This document shows positions 53,025 through 61,398 of a stretch of DNA of 64,000 nucleotides, piece after piece. Position 1 is the first letter of the stretch. Every line of letters begins with the position of its first letter. This DNA comes from UBA6049 sp965662345 (GTDB lineage: Bacteria > Bacteroidota > Bacteroidia > Flavobacteriales_G > Salibacteraceae), in contig CBFIHE010000002.1 of NCBI GenBank assembly GCA_965662345.1, forward strand, positions 119,558 to 183,557, read 5' to 3'. The position numbers and the translations under genes were made by a program. The notes below the pieces were generated by a model, which ran no database searches, was not told where the DNA came from, and saw only the letters and a list, made by a program, of their open reading frames with translations.

Positions 53025-53885
53025 CTACTTCAACAAATTGAGCAGGTAATTACCGTATCCGCTTTTTATTAATTCATGACCAAGTTTCTCCAGGGCTGCT
53101 TTATCAATGAAGCCCATTCTATAGGCGATTTCTTCTATACAACCGATTTTCAACCCTTGACGCTCCTCAATCACTTCAACAAATGAACCTGCTTGCATCA
53201 ATGACTTGTGGGTTCCCGTATCTAACCAAGCCGTACCTCTATCAAATACTTGAACTTGCAATTTTCCTTGCTCCAAGTAATGCTTATTTACATCTGTGAT
53301 TTCATACTCACCTCTTGCGCTAGGTTTAATATTCTTCGCAACCTCAACCACTGAATTGTCATAATAATATAAACCAGGTACCGCATAATTGCTTTTAGGA
53401 ACCTCAGGTTTTTCTTCTATGGAAAGAACCCTGTTGTTCTCATCAAAATCTACCACTCCATAGCGCTCTGGATCAGAAACGTGGTAAGCAAATACAATAC
53501 CTCCATCGGGATTTGTACACTCTTGTAGCTTGTGCGATAACTTAGACGCATAGAATATGTTATCTCCTAAAATTAAACACACCGGGTCACCGCCAATAAA
53601 GTCTTCTCCAATTACAAACGCTTGTGCGAGTCCATTTGGCTCTTCTTGTACTAGATAAGAAAACTTGCATCCATATTTAGACCCGTCACCTAACAAGCGT
53701 TCAAAATACGGTAGATCTTTAGGGGTAGAAATAATTAAAATCTCTTTGATTCCGCTCATCATCAAAATGGATAGCGGATAGTAAATCATTGGTTTATCGT
53801 AAACAGGCATTAACTGCTTACTCATGGCCATTGTGAGTGGGTGCAAACGCGTTCCGGAACCTCCGGCTAGAATTATACCTTTCAT
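53025..53885 (-). CDS. rfbA: Glucose-1-phosphate thymidylyltransferase
   Basis: Makes dTDP-glucose, first step to dTDP-rhamnose and related sugars. 286 residues. Nucleotide-binding 'GGSGTRLHPLTMAMSKQLMPVYDKPMIYYPLSILM' at the N-terminus, 'CLILGDNIFY' (Asp of metal site), 'EEKPEVPKSNYAVPGLYYYD' and 'GTAWLDTGTH'. rfbB, rfbC and rfbD are not adjacent. It overlaps the exporter gene by 4 bases. Confidence 0.95.
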   Translation of the reverse strand: MKGIILAGGSGTRLHPLTMAMSKQLMPVYDKPMIYYPLSILMMSGIKEILIISTPKDLPYFERLLGDGSKYGCKFSYLVQEEPNGLAQAFVIGEDFIGGDPVCLILGDNIFYASKLSHKLQECTNPDGGIVFAYHVSDPERYGVVDFDENNRVLSIEEKPEVPKSNYAVPGLYYYDNSVVEVAKNIKPSARGEYEITDVNKHYLEQGKLQVQVFDRGTAWLDTGTHKSLMQAGSFVEVIEERQGLKIGCIEEIAYRMGFIDKAALEKLGHELIKSGYGNYLLNLLK

Positions 53886-56302
53886 TCTTTTGGGCTTGAA
53901 GGAGAGCTCTCCGTTATCTGCGGATCGTCATCTCGAATGGTTAAACTTCCGTAATCTATATCGTCTTCTTCATCCAGTAGCTGCAAGAACGGTTCTTTGA
54001 ATGCTTCTTGCGTTACAGATTTATCTAAAGTCATTAAGAAAGATGGGAGTAGTACCAAGTTGGCCAACATTGCAATGAGCAAGGTAATTGATACCAAAAC
54101 TCCTAAGGCTTGTGTTCCTCCAAATTGAGAGGTAGAGAATACACTAAAACCAAAGAACAGAATGATTGATGTATAAATCATGCTCACCCCTGTTTCACGC
54201 ACGCTCTTAAGAACGGCAACACGTATATTCCAATTACTTTCTTTCAATTCTTGGCGATACTTAGCCAAAAAGTGGATGGTGTCGTCTATACTTATGCCAA
54301 AGGCGATGCTGAAAACGAGAATAGTTGATGGCTTTAAGGCTATACCAAAATAGCCCATCATGGCTCCAGTCATAATCAAGGGTATAAGGTTAACCAAAAT
54401 AGACATGGCCACCATCCTGAACGAAGTGAATAACATTGCCATTATTCCAGCTATAATGAGGATAGCCAGTAGCAAGCTTATGATTAGGTTCTTGACCAAA
54501 TAATTGGTCCCTTTCAGATATACAATGGATGTTCCAGTGAATGAGACGTTATACTTCTCTGGAGGGAAAACTTTGGCTACCTTGGGTTCTAAATCAGCTA
54601 TGAGTGAATCCATCTGAATGGTACCCACATCCTTCATTTGCGTGGTGATTCTTGTATACCTCTCCGTTGAATCAACAAAACTTCTAAGTACATCTTTTCC
54701 ACCTCCTGCATTATCTAAATAAGGTTTGAAGAAGACTTGTTCTTGAGAACTTATAAGCTTGTAATGGGCAGGATTACCGCCATAGTAGGCTTGTCTAACA
54801 AATTTAATTCCGTCTACAATACTTAAAGGCTTAGAGAACTCAGGGTATTCTCCCAATAGATCTTCAACCTTCTCGATACGTTTAAGTGTACTGCGCTTTG
54901 TGACCTTTCCAGGCTTTTTTGCATCAATACTTATTTCAAATGGCATTACGCCATTAAAGGATTCTTCAAAAAAGCGAAGGTCTGAAACTATTTGGCTGTC
55001 TTCTGGTAGATCGTCTACCAGGTTTCCTGTTGTAATTATGCGGGTAACACCAAAGACCCCTAGGATTACCACTACACCAGAGAACCAATAAACTTTAGAC
55101 CGGTGGCTGCTCACCAAATTCTCCAGTATCCTTACTACTTTGCCTACCCAGTTCACTTGCAGGTGGCGCATATGCTTGTCTTTGGGTGGCGGCAAATAAC
55201 TAAATATGGCAGGAATTAAAAATATACTCAGTGCGAAAAGCACCACAATATTGATGGATGCAACCACACCAAATTCTACAAGTATGGCACTCTGTGTAAA
55301 GATAAACGCCAAGAACCCAATTGCAGTTGTAAGGTTGGTCATCATAGTGGCCTTCCCTATTTTCTTAATAATGCGAGTTAAGGCCAAGACCTTGTTCCTG
55401 TGAATGTTGTACTCTGCGTGGTATTTATTGATTAAGTAAACGCTATTCGGTATCCCAATCACAATAATTAGTGGTGGAATAATAGACGTTAAGATGGTCA
55501 TTTCATAACCCAATAAGGCAATTATGCCCATACTCCAAATCACACCCATTGCTACAATGAGCATACTCACTAACACAGGTGGGGCACTTCTAAAAAAGAG
55601 GGTTAGGATAAGAACCGTCACTAATATAGCCAGAACAATAAATTTCTTTAGTTCTCCTTTGATTAATCTAGTTGTGTTGGCTCTTATGTAAGGCAAGCCA
55701 CTGTAAACCAAATCTATTCCTGTACTTTCTTCGAATTGCTCTGCCTCATTAAGAACAGCTGTTATAAGAGGCTCCCTGGCTGGGGAATCGAAAATGGGTA
55801 CATTAAGGCTTACTGCCATTAAACTTACGCCATCTTCATTATAGATCTTGCCTTTGTAAAACGGCATAGAATAAACAAGTGCCCGTACACTATCTAGTTC
55901 AGCTTCATTCTTAACAGGCCTATTGACAACAGAGCTCAAAACAAAACGCTTGGCCTCTGTATCTTTCTTTACGTTCAACAAGCGGTTTACAGAAACAACC
56001 GTATCAACACCATGTATGGCTTCAATGCGTTTTGAGAGTGCGAACCATTCATTGAAAAGCTCTAAGCTATCCAGTGGATTTTCTTCAAGAGCAAATAGAA
56101 AGGCCATTGCTTCTTGACCGTACCTTGCTTTAAACTCCTCATATTCTACTAACGTTGAATCAGAGTCTGGAAGAAGTTTGGGCAACGTCCATTGCAATTT
56201 GTTCTCTGTACCCTTGAAAACCATAAAGGTTGTAAGCACAGCTAACACAATAAGGATGAACGTACGTTGGCGAAGAATGAATCGCGCTAAAAGTTCCCAC
56301 AT
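53882..56302 (-). CDS. RND/MMPL-superfamily exporter
   Basis: 806 residues in the classical duplicated RND layout: TM1 near 13-30, a periplasmic domain of about 170 residues, TM2-6 (about 215-370), then TM7 near 405, a second periplasmic domain and TM8-12 (about 605-765). Half-site motifs 'GIPNSVYLINKYHAEY' and 'AFGISIDDTIHFLAKYRQEL' are the paired sterol-sensing/MMPL signatures. The Glu/Asp/Ser-rich tail is cytoplasmic. Substrate unknown; lipid or hopanoid carriers are family possibilities. It starts 30 bases after a minus-strand TACTTTTG (56332-56339). Confidence 0.85.
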   Translation of the reverse strand: MWELLARFILRQRTFILIVLAVLTTFMVFKGTENKLQWTLPKLLPDSDSTLVEYEEFKARYGQEAMAFLFALEENPLDSLELFNEWFALSKRIEAIHGVDTVVSVNRLLNVKKDTEAKRFVLSSVVNRPVKNEAELDSVRALVYSMPFYKGKIYNEDGVSLMAVSLNVPIFDSPAREPLITAVLNEAEQFEESTGIDLVYSGLPYIRANTTRLIKGELKKFIVLAILVTVLILTLFFRSAPPVLVSMLIVAMGVIWSMGIIALLGYEMTILTSIIPPLIIVIGIPNSVYLINKYHAEYNIHRNKVLALTRIIKKIGKATMMTNLTTAIGFLAFIFTQSAILVEFGVVASINIVVLFALSIFLIPAIFSYLPPPKDKHMRHLQVNWVGKVVRILENLVSSHRSKVYWFSGVVVILGVFGVTRIITTGNLVDDLPEDSQIVSDLRFFEESFNGVMPFEISIDAKKPGKVTKRSTLKRIEKVEDLLGEYPEFSKPLSIVDGIKFVRQAYYGGNPAHYKLISSQEQVFFKPYLDNAGGGKDVLRSFVDSTERYTRITTQMKDVGTIQMDSLIADLEPKVAKVFPPEKYNVSFTGTSIVYLKGTNYLVKNLIISLLLAILIIAGIMAMLFTSFRMVAMSILVNLIPLIMTGAMMGYFGIALKPSTILVFSIAFGISIDDTIHFLAKYRQELKESNWNIRVAVLKSVRETGVSMIYTSIILFFGFSVFSTSQFGGTQALGVLVSITLLIAMLANLVLLPSFLMTLDKSVTQEAFKEPFLQLLDEEDDIDYGSLTIRDDDPQITESSPSSPKE

Positions 56303-56331
56303 AAATGTTGACCTAAACTACAAATAAACCA

Positions 56332-56339
56332 CAAAAGTA
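56332..56339 (-). promoter_or_regulatory. Putative -7 box of the exporter-rfbA-polyprenyl synthase unit
   Basis: Minus strand TACTTTTG, fitting TAnnTTTG; a TTTCG about 21 bases upstream could be the -33 element. Confidence 0.5.
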
Positions 56340-56434
56340 TAACCCTGATAGAAGTAGCTCCGAAAGATTACAGAAAGTCTTTATCCTATTCGGTATTTCC
56401 TTATTCGGACTCATTCCAGATAAAACCTATCTCT

Positions 56435-56442
56435 TACTTTTG
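56435..56442 (+). promoter_or_regulatory. Putative -7 box of the radical SAM gene
   Basis: TACTTTTG ends only 4 bases before ATG 56447, implying a leaderless mRNA. No clear TTG -33 element. Confidence 0.5.
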
Positions 56443-56446
56443 ACCT

Positions 56447-57469
56447 ATGCGCATTCAATACACAGATGCTTTAAATTACCTGTCGAAACTTACCCCACTC
56501 CGCGTTGTAAATGGACTGGTTGTAGTTCTCAGTTACTACCTATCTAGACTCACAGGTAAGCCATACCAACCAGGGATGCCCGTAAGTCTTTCTATTGAAC
56601 CAACCACCACTTGCAACCTAGGATGCCCAGAGTGCCCGAGTGGTTTACGCCAATTTACAAGACCCACTGGAAATTTAAAACCCGACTTCTATCAATCGGT
56701 CATTTCCCAGGTCTCGAAATATACGAGCTACGTTATCTTTTACTTCCAAGGAGAGCCTTACATCAACCCTAAGTTTTTAGATATGGTGTCTTATGCCCAT
56801 AAAAAAGGCATGTATACGGCAACTTCAACCAACGCACATTTTCTGAATCCAAAGAGTGCAGAGCGCACTATTGAATCGGGTCTTGACCGACTCATAATCT
56901 CTATAGATGGAACCACTCAAGAAGTTTATGAGCAATACCGCAAAAACGGTAAGTTAAGTAAGGTAATAGAGGGCACTAAAAATATTATTGAAGCAAAGAA
57001 ACGGTTGAAATCAAAAACTCCTCATATCATTTTTCAATACCTCGTTGTAAAGCCAAATGAGCACCAGCTAGATGATGTTCAAGCTCTTGCAGATGAGCTT
57101 GGTGTAGACGAAGTGAAATTCAAGACAGCCCAGGTTTACGATTATAAACATGGTAACCCGCTTATCCCATCAAAGGAGAAATACTCTAGATATGTGAAGC
57201 AGGCAGATGGCACGTACCGCATCAAAAACAAGCTCCTTAATCACTGCTGGAAAATGTGGCATTCTTGCGTCATAACCTGGGATGGCCTGGTAGTACCCTG
57301 TTGCTTTGATAAAGATGCTACCCACCAATTAGGCGACTTAAAAGAATTCTCATTCAAAGAAGTTTGGAAAAGCCCCAAGTACAATTCCTTTAGAAAAGCG
57401 TTACTCACCTCTCGTAATGAAATTGACATTTGCACTAACTGTACCGAAGGCACAAAGGTTTGGGCATAA
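56447..57469 (+). CDS. Radical SAM / SPASM domain protein
   Basis: 340 residues. The 4Fe-4S motif CxxxCxxC lies in 'EPTTTCNLGCPECPSGLRQ' near residue 55; 'YFQGEPYINPKFLDMVSYAHKKGMYTATSTNA' and 'RLIISIDGTTQEVYEQYRK' follow. The C-terminal SPASM part contains 'CWKMWHSCVITWDGLVVPCCFDKD' and 'EIDICTNCTEG', seven Cys for auxiliary clusters. SPASM enzymes often modify peptides, but no small precursor gene is adjacent, so substrate is unknown. Confidence 0.88.
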   Translation: MRIQYTDALNYLSKLTPLRVVNGLVVVLSYYLSRLTGKPYQPGMPVSLSIEPTTTCNLGCPECPSGLRQFTRPTGNLKPDFYQSVISQVSKYTSYVIFYFQGEPYINPKFLDMVSYAHKKGMYTATSTNAHFLNPKSAERTIESGLDRLIISIDGTTQEVYEQYRKNGKLSKVIEGTKNIIEAKKRLKSKTPHIIFQYLVVKPNEHQLDDVQALADELGVDEVKFKTAQVYDYKHGNPLIPSKEKYSRYVKQADGTYRIKNKLLNHCWKMWHSCVITWDGLVVPCCFDKDATHQLGDLKEFSFKEVWKSPKYNSFRKALLTSRNEIDICTNCTEGTKVWA

Positions 57470-57494
57470 AAAAAGCCGCTCAGAAGAACGGCTT
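57468..57494 (-). terminator. Intrinsic terminator of frr
   Basis: Minus strand AAGCCGTTC pairs with GAGCGGCTT (one wobble) around TTCT, followed by seven T and ATGC. The T-tract overlaps the stop codon of the convergent radical SAM gene. Confidence 0.78.
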
Positions 57495-57517
57495 AGGTTT
57501 ATTATTGATTCAATAGA

Positions 57518-58081
57518 CTATACCTTCATGATGTCCGCTTCTTTCTTTTCTATTTCCGCATCTACCTTATCTACGAAAGAATTGGTGATCTCTTGAATTT
57601 CGTCTTCTCCATCCTTTACCAAGTCCTCAGAAACTTCATCCTTTAGTTTCTTAATCGCATCATTGGCATCTTTTCTGGCATTACGAATACCAACTTTGGC
57701 GTTCTCACCCTCGGCCTTGGCTTGTTTTACCAAGTCTATTCTTCGCTCCTCAGTTAGCGTTGGAACATTGATGATAATGATATCACCGTTGTTCTGTGGG
57801 TTTAGCCCGAGGTTAGAATTAATGATTGATTTTTCAATTTCTTGTAGCATTCCCTTTTCCCAAGGCTGGATGGTTAAGGTTCTTGCATCTGGTGTATTCA
57901 CGTTTGAAACTTGGTTCAAAGGAGTTTGAGAACCGTAATAATCAACAAACAATCCCTCTAACATAGATGGATTTGCCCTACCTGCTCTAATCTTAATTAA
58001 CTCATGTTCAAGATGCTCAATGGCTGCACCCATATTAAGTTTAGCTTCTTCGAATATTTCTTCAAACTGTTCCATGTTCAT
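57518..58081 (-). CDS. frr: Ribosome recycling factor
   Basis: Releases ribosomes after termination together with EF-G. 187 residues. Family core: 'AIEHLEHELIKIRAGRANPSMLEGLFVDYYG' near residue 18-48, 'TIQPWEKGMLQEIEKSIINSNLGLNPQN', 'VPTLTEERRIDLVKQAKAEGENAKVGIRNARKDA'. Start at ATG 58081, with ATG 58075 an equal alternative. Downstream terminator is strong. It lies apart from pyrH because the DUF2461 gene is inserted on the other strand. Confidence 0.95.
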   Translation of the reverse strand: MNMEQFEEIFEEAKLNMGAAIEHLEHELIKIRAGRANPSMLEGLFVDYYGSQTPLNQVSNVNTPDARTLTIQPWEKGMLQEIEKSIINSNLGLNPQNNGDIIIINVPTLTEERRIDLVKQAKAEGENAKVGIRNARKDANDAIKKLKDEVSEDLVKDGEDEIQEITNSFVDKVDAEIEKKEADIMKV

Positions 58082-58144
58082 GTGATTTCACCAACAAAGA
58101 AAGTAAAATTTGAGTATGTTTAGTCTGAATAAAACAGACGGATT

Positions 58145-58801
58145 ATGGCTCATTTTACGCAGGAGTTTTTGCAGTTTTTTATGGACTTAGCGCCAAACAA
58201 TCACAAAGATTGGTTTGATGAAAACAGAAAGCGCTATCATGAACATGTAAAAGAACCCTTCAAAGCTTTTACCACAGACTTGATTGAAGCCCTTAAGCCA
58301 CATATGTACATTGAATCGCTGGAAGCAAAAAACTGCATTTTCAGAATAAATAGAGATATCCGATTCTCAAAAGATAAAACCCCATACAAGCTGCATATGT
58401 CTGCAGCTATTGCTCCTGGTGGTAGAAAAGACATGGAGAATCCAGGGTTGTACATACAAATAGATCCTGAAAATACCCGTATATACTCTGGTTCGTACAT
58501 GCCCTCTAAAGAAAAGCTTTACGCCATTAGACAAAAAATAGTGGAGAACCCGAAACAATTAGATAGGCTCTTACAGGCTCCAGGGTTTAAACAGTATTTC
58601 GGCATGATCCATGGCGATAAAAACAAGGTATTGCCTAAAGAATTTAAAGCCACAGCGGCTAAACAACCGCTTATATACAACAAAGGATTCTATTACTTTA
58701 ACAAGCTAGAGCCAGAAGTTTGCTTACAAGAAGATTTCATTGATTTGATTGTTGACCACTATAAGGCCGCGAAGCCAATGAATGAATTCTTCACCCTTTA
58801 G
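58145..58801 (+). CDS. DUF2461 (TIGR02453) protein
   Basis: 218 residues. Family landmarks: 'LQFFMDLAPNNHKDWFDENRKRYHEHVKEPFKAFTTDLIEAL', 'CIFRINRDIRFSKDKTPYKLHMSAAIAPGGRK' and 'GLYIQIDPENTRIYSGSYMPSKEKLYAIRQKI'. A soluble protein found across bacteria and fungi without a known activity. It lies between frr and pyrH on the opposite strand. Confidence 0.88.
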   Translation: MAHFTQEFLQFFMDLAPNNHKDWFDENRKRYHEHVKEPFKAFTTDLIEALKPHMYIESLEAKNCIFRINRDIRFSKDKTPYKLHMSAAIAPGGRKDMENPGLYIQIDPENTRIYSGSYMPSKEKLYAIRQKIVENPKQLDRLLQAPGFKQYFGMIHGDKNKVLPKEFKATAAKQPLIYNKGFYYFNKLEPEVCLQEDFIDLIVDHYKAAKPMNEFFTL

Positions 58802-58806
58802 AGAAA

Positions 58807-59511
58807 CTAAGAAACGAGAGTCCCAACAGATTCACCCGCAACCACTTTTGGTAAGTTTCCACCTGTATCCATATCAAATACGATTATTGGAAGGCTATTC
58901 TCCTTACACAAGGTAAATGCTGTTAGGTCCATAACGTTCAAACCTTTGTCTAAAACATCCTGGAAAGAGATTTCTTCAAACTTCTTAGCATCTGGATCTT
59001 TCTCTGGGTCGGCAGTGTAAATACCATCTACACGGGTTCCTTTAAGAATAACATCTGCATTTATCTCAATAGCGCGCAATGAAGCTGCCGTATCTGTGGT
59101 AAAATAAGGATTACCTGTACCCGCACCAAAAATCACAACTCTACCCTTCTCTAAATGGCGAGTTGCTCTTCTTTTAATAAAAGGTTCAGCAATCTGTTCC
59201 ATCTTAATTGCACTCTGCAATCTGGTTTTAAGTCCAACAGATTCTAGAGAACTTTGTAATGCCATGCTATTAATCATAGTTGCAAGCATTCCCATGTAAT
59301 CACCTTGAACTCTATCTATAGCGCCATTAACTTGTTGAATACCTCTAAATATATTTCCACCACCAATGACTATCGCAACTTCCACACCGGCATCTACCAA
59401 TCCTTTTATTTCTAATGAATATTGAGAAAGTCTATCATGGTCAATACCAAACTCTTTGTTTCCCATTAAGGATTCACCACTGAGTTTAAGAAGAATGCGT
59501 TTGAATTTCAT
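58807..59511 (-). CDS. pyrH: Uridylate kinase
   Basis: Phosphorylates UMP to UDP; amino acid kinase fold, hexameric. 234 residues. Motifs: 'RILLKLSGESLMGNKEFGID', 'VAIVIGGGNIFRG', 'DYMGMLATMINSMALQSSLE' and 'GTGNPYFTTDTAASLRAIEI', with 'LKGTRVDGIYTADPEKDPDAKKFEEISF'. It lies behind tsf with an intrinsic terminator in between. Confidence 0.95.
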   Translation of the reverse strand: MKFKRILLKLSGESLMGNKEFGIDHDRLSQYSLEIKGLVDAGVEVAIVIGGGNIFRGIQQVNGAIDRVQGDYMGMLATMINSMALQSSLESVGLKTRLQSAIKMEQIAEPFIKRRATRHLEKGRVVIFGAGTGNPYFTTDTAASLRAIEINADVILKGTRVDGIYTADPEKDPDAKKFEEISFQDVLDKGLNVMDLTAFTLCKENSLPIIVFDMDTGGNLPKVVAGESVGTLVS

Positions 59512-59534
59512 GTCAGGCTATTTTTGTTAAGCAC

Positions 59535-59572
59535 AAAAAAAAGAGAGATTTTCTAAAAAAACCTCTCTTTTA
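59535..59572 (-). terminator. Intrinsic terminator between tsf and pyrH
   Basis: Minus strand AAAAGAGAG pairs with CTCTCTTTT, followed by eight T and GTGCTTA. It separates tsf transcripts from pyrH. Confidence 0.75.
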
Positions 59573-59596
59573 TAAATTTAAATACCGATTTGAATA

Positions 59597-60427
59597 TTAC
59601 TTCAATGCGAAGCGTTTGAAATCAGCTACGCTCAAGCCTTTAGATACTGTATCCAAATAACTCTTAACGGTTTGTTTATTGTCTTTAATGAATGCTTGTT
59701 CTACCAAGGTATTTTCTTTGTAGAATTTATTCAAACGGCCAGTAGCTATTTTCTCAAGCATCTCCTCAGGCTTACCTTCTTTTCGAGCAAGTTCTTTACC
59801 AATCTCTAATTCCTTATCGATTACTTCTTGAGGAACACCATCACGGTTAAGAGCAACAGGAGCCATTGCGGCAGCTTGCATAGCTACGTCTCTACCAGCC
59901 TCTGCAACACCTTCTCCACTAGCACTTAAGCCAACCAACGATGCTACTTGATTTCCTGGGTGGTTGTAAGCTACAACACATCCTGCGTCTATCAAGGCTA
60001 ATTCAGAAACTTCAATTTTTTCACCGATTTTTCCAATCTGCTCAACGATTGCCTCTTCAACTGAAACATCGCCCATACTCAATGCTTTCAACGCATCAAT
60101 AGAACCAACGTTATTCTCTAGAGCTTTCTTAGCCAATGCAGTGGCGAATTCACCAAATGCATCATTCTTGGCAACGAAATCAGTCTCACAATTTACTTTG
60201 ATGATTACACCTTTGCTTGCGTCATCATTGCTTAAAGCTACAACCAATCCTTCAGCAGCCTCATTGTCTCCGCGTTTCGCAGCTACTTTTTGACCTTTCT
60301 TGCGAAGGATTTCAATTGCTTTTTCAAAATCACCATCAGCTTCAACCAAGGCTTTCTTGCAGTCCATCATACCTGCACCTGTTTGCTGACGAAGCTTATT
60401 CACATCTGATGCTGTGATTTTAGCCAT
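59597..60427 (-). CDS. tsf: Elongation factor Ts
   Basis: Nucleotide exchange factor for EF-Tu. 276 residues. N-terminal UBA-like 'DVNKLRQQTGAGMMDCKKALVEADGDFEKAIEILRKKG', then the EF-Tu-contact 'NCETDFVAKNDAFGEFATAL' and the C-terminal 'VEQAFIKDNKQTVKSYLD'. It follows rpsB by 41 bases, the universal rpsB-tsf pair. Confidence 0.96.
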   Translation of the reverse strand: MAKITASDVNKLRQQTGAGMMDCKKALVEADGDFEKAIEILRKKGQKVAAKRGDNEAAEGLVVALSNDDASKGVIIKVNCETDFVAKNDAFGEFATALAKKALENNVGSIDALKALSMGDVSVEEAIVEQIGKIGEKIEVSELALIDAGCVVAYNHPGNQVASLVGLSASGEGVAEAGRDVAMQAAAMAPVALNRDGVPQEVIDKELEIGKELARKEGKPEEMLEKIATGRLNKFYKENTLVEQAFIKDNKQTVKSYLDTVSKGLSVADFKRFALK

Positions 60428-60468
60428 TTTCTGTTTTGTTTAAATGTTAGAAGTACGAATGTTTCTAA

Positions 60469-61287
60469 TTAAGCGCCTGCTTCTTCCTTGGCTTCCTTTG
60501 CTGCTTTAGGTTGCTTTGCTGCTTCTTTAGCTTCAGCTTCCTTTGCTTCTTTAGCCTCTTTCTTTTCTGCCTTGTCTGCAGCTACTTTTTCTTTCTCAGA
60601 TTTGCGCTCATTGAGACCTTCAGCAACAGCATCACACATTATGCTAACGATTTTCTCGATAGATGAAGACGCATCGTCATTTGCTGGTATAGCAAAATCA
60701 ACCAAAGAAGGATCTGAATTCGTATCTACTAAAGCGAACGTAGGGATGTTCAATTTGCGCGCTTCTGCAATAGCGATATGCTCTTTTCGAATATCAACGA
60801 TGAACAATGCAGCTGGTAGACGAGTAAGGTCTTTCAACGGACCCAAGTTGCGGTTTAATTTTTCTTGTTGACGAGAAAGCATCAAGCGCTCACGCTTAGC
60901 AATATGCGTAGCAGATGGATCTGCTAAAAGCTTCTCAATAGAACCCATTTTGCGAATTGCTTTGCGGATTGTAGCAAAGTTGGTAAGCATACCACCTGGC
61001 CATCTTTCCACTACGTAAGGCATGTTAACGTTAGCCACTTTTTCAGCAACGATTTCTTTCGCTTGCTTTTTAGTTGCTACAAACATGATTTTCTTACCAG
61101 CTTTAGCCATTTGCTTGATAGCAGCTGAAGCCTCTTCGATTTTCGCTACGGATTTGTGTAGGTCAATGATGTGGATTCCGTTCTTCTCCATGAAGATATA
61201 CGGAGCCATTTTAGGATTCCACTTGCGGGTAAGGTGTCCGAAATGCACACCTGATTCCAATAACTCTTGATAATTTGTGCGAGCCAT
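60469..61287 (-). CDS. rpsB: 30S ribosomal protein S2
   Basis: Small-subunit protein bound late in assembly. 272 residues, longer than the usual ~240 because of a Lys/Glu/Ala-rich tail from about residue 225. Core signatures: 'GVHFGHLTRKWNPKMAPYIFMEKNGIHIIDLHKS', 'YVVERWPGGMLTNFATIRK', 'FALVDTNSDPSLVDFAIPANDDA'. It follows rpsI by a structured 111-base leader. Confidence 0.96.
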   Translation of the reverse strand: MARTNYQELLESGVHFGHLTRKWNPKMAPYIFMEKNGIHIIDLHKSVAKIEEASAAIKQMAKAGKKIMFVATKKQAKEIVAEKVANVNMPYVVERWPGGMLTNFATIRKAIRKMGSIEKLLADPSATHIAKRERLMLSRQQEKLNRNLGPLKDLTRLPAALFIVDIRKEHIAIAEARKLNIPTFALVDTNSDPSLVDFAIPANDDASSSIEKIVSIMCDAVAEGLNERKSEKEKVAADKAEKKEAKEAKEAEAKEAAKQPKAAKEAKEEAGA

Positions 61288-61398
61288 GTTGAATATAATT
61301 AAATGTTGTTCACTTTCTTTTTACTCTTCCCTGAGCAATCCTCAAGTTGCGGACAAATGCCGTCTTGAGCGATTTAGATGCTGAACTCAGCAGCCGTA
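61288..61398 (-). promoter_or_regulatory. Structured rpsB leader with alternative stems
   Basis: Three inverted repeats lie between rpsI and rpsB: TGCTGA/TCAGCA (61379-61392), CTCAAG/CTTGAG (61341-61346 with 61364-61369) and TGAG/CTCA (61332-61335 with 61341-61344). The last two share bases 61341-61344, so they exclude each other. S2 autoregulates rpsB-tsf through its leader in E. coli; a similar role here is inference. Confidence 0.5.

Noticed and set aside
53025..53885. O-antigen/dTDP-rhamnose cluster
   Set aside because: Only rfbA is present; no rfbB, rfbC, rfbD or polysaccharide export genes adjoin it, so I do not call a cluster.
58122..58138. GTCTG/CAGAC hairpin before the DUF2461 gene
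   Set aside because: Only 5 bp with a 7-base loop and no T-tract or partner copy; likely chance.
60488..60871. 127-codon plus-strand frame, Ala/Ser/Phe-rich
   Set aside because: Antisense image of the Lys/Glu/Ala-rich tail of ribosomal protein S2.
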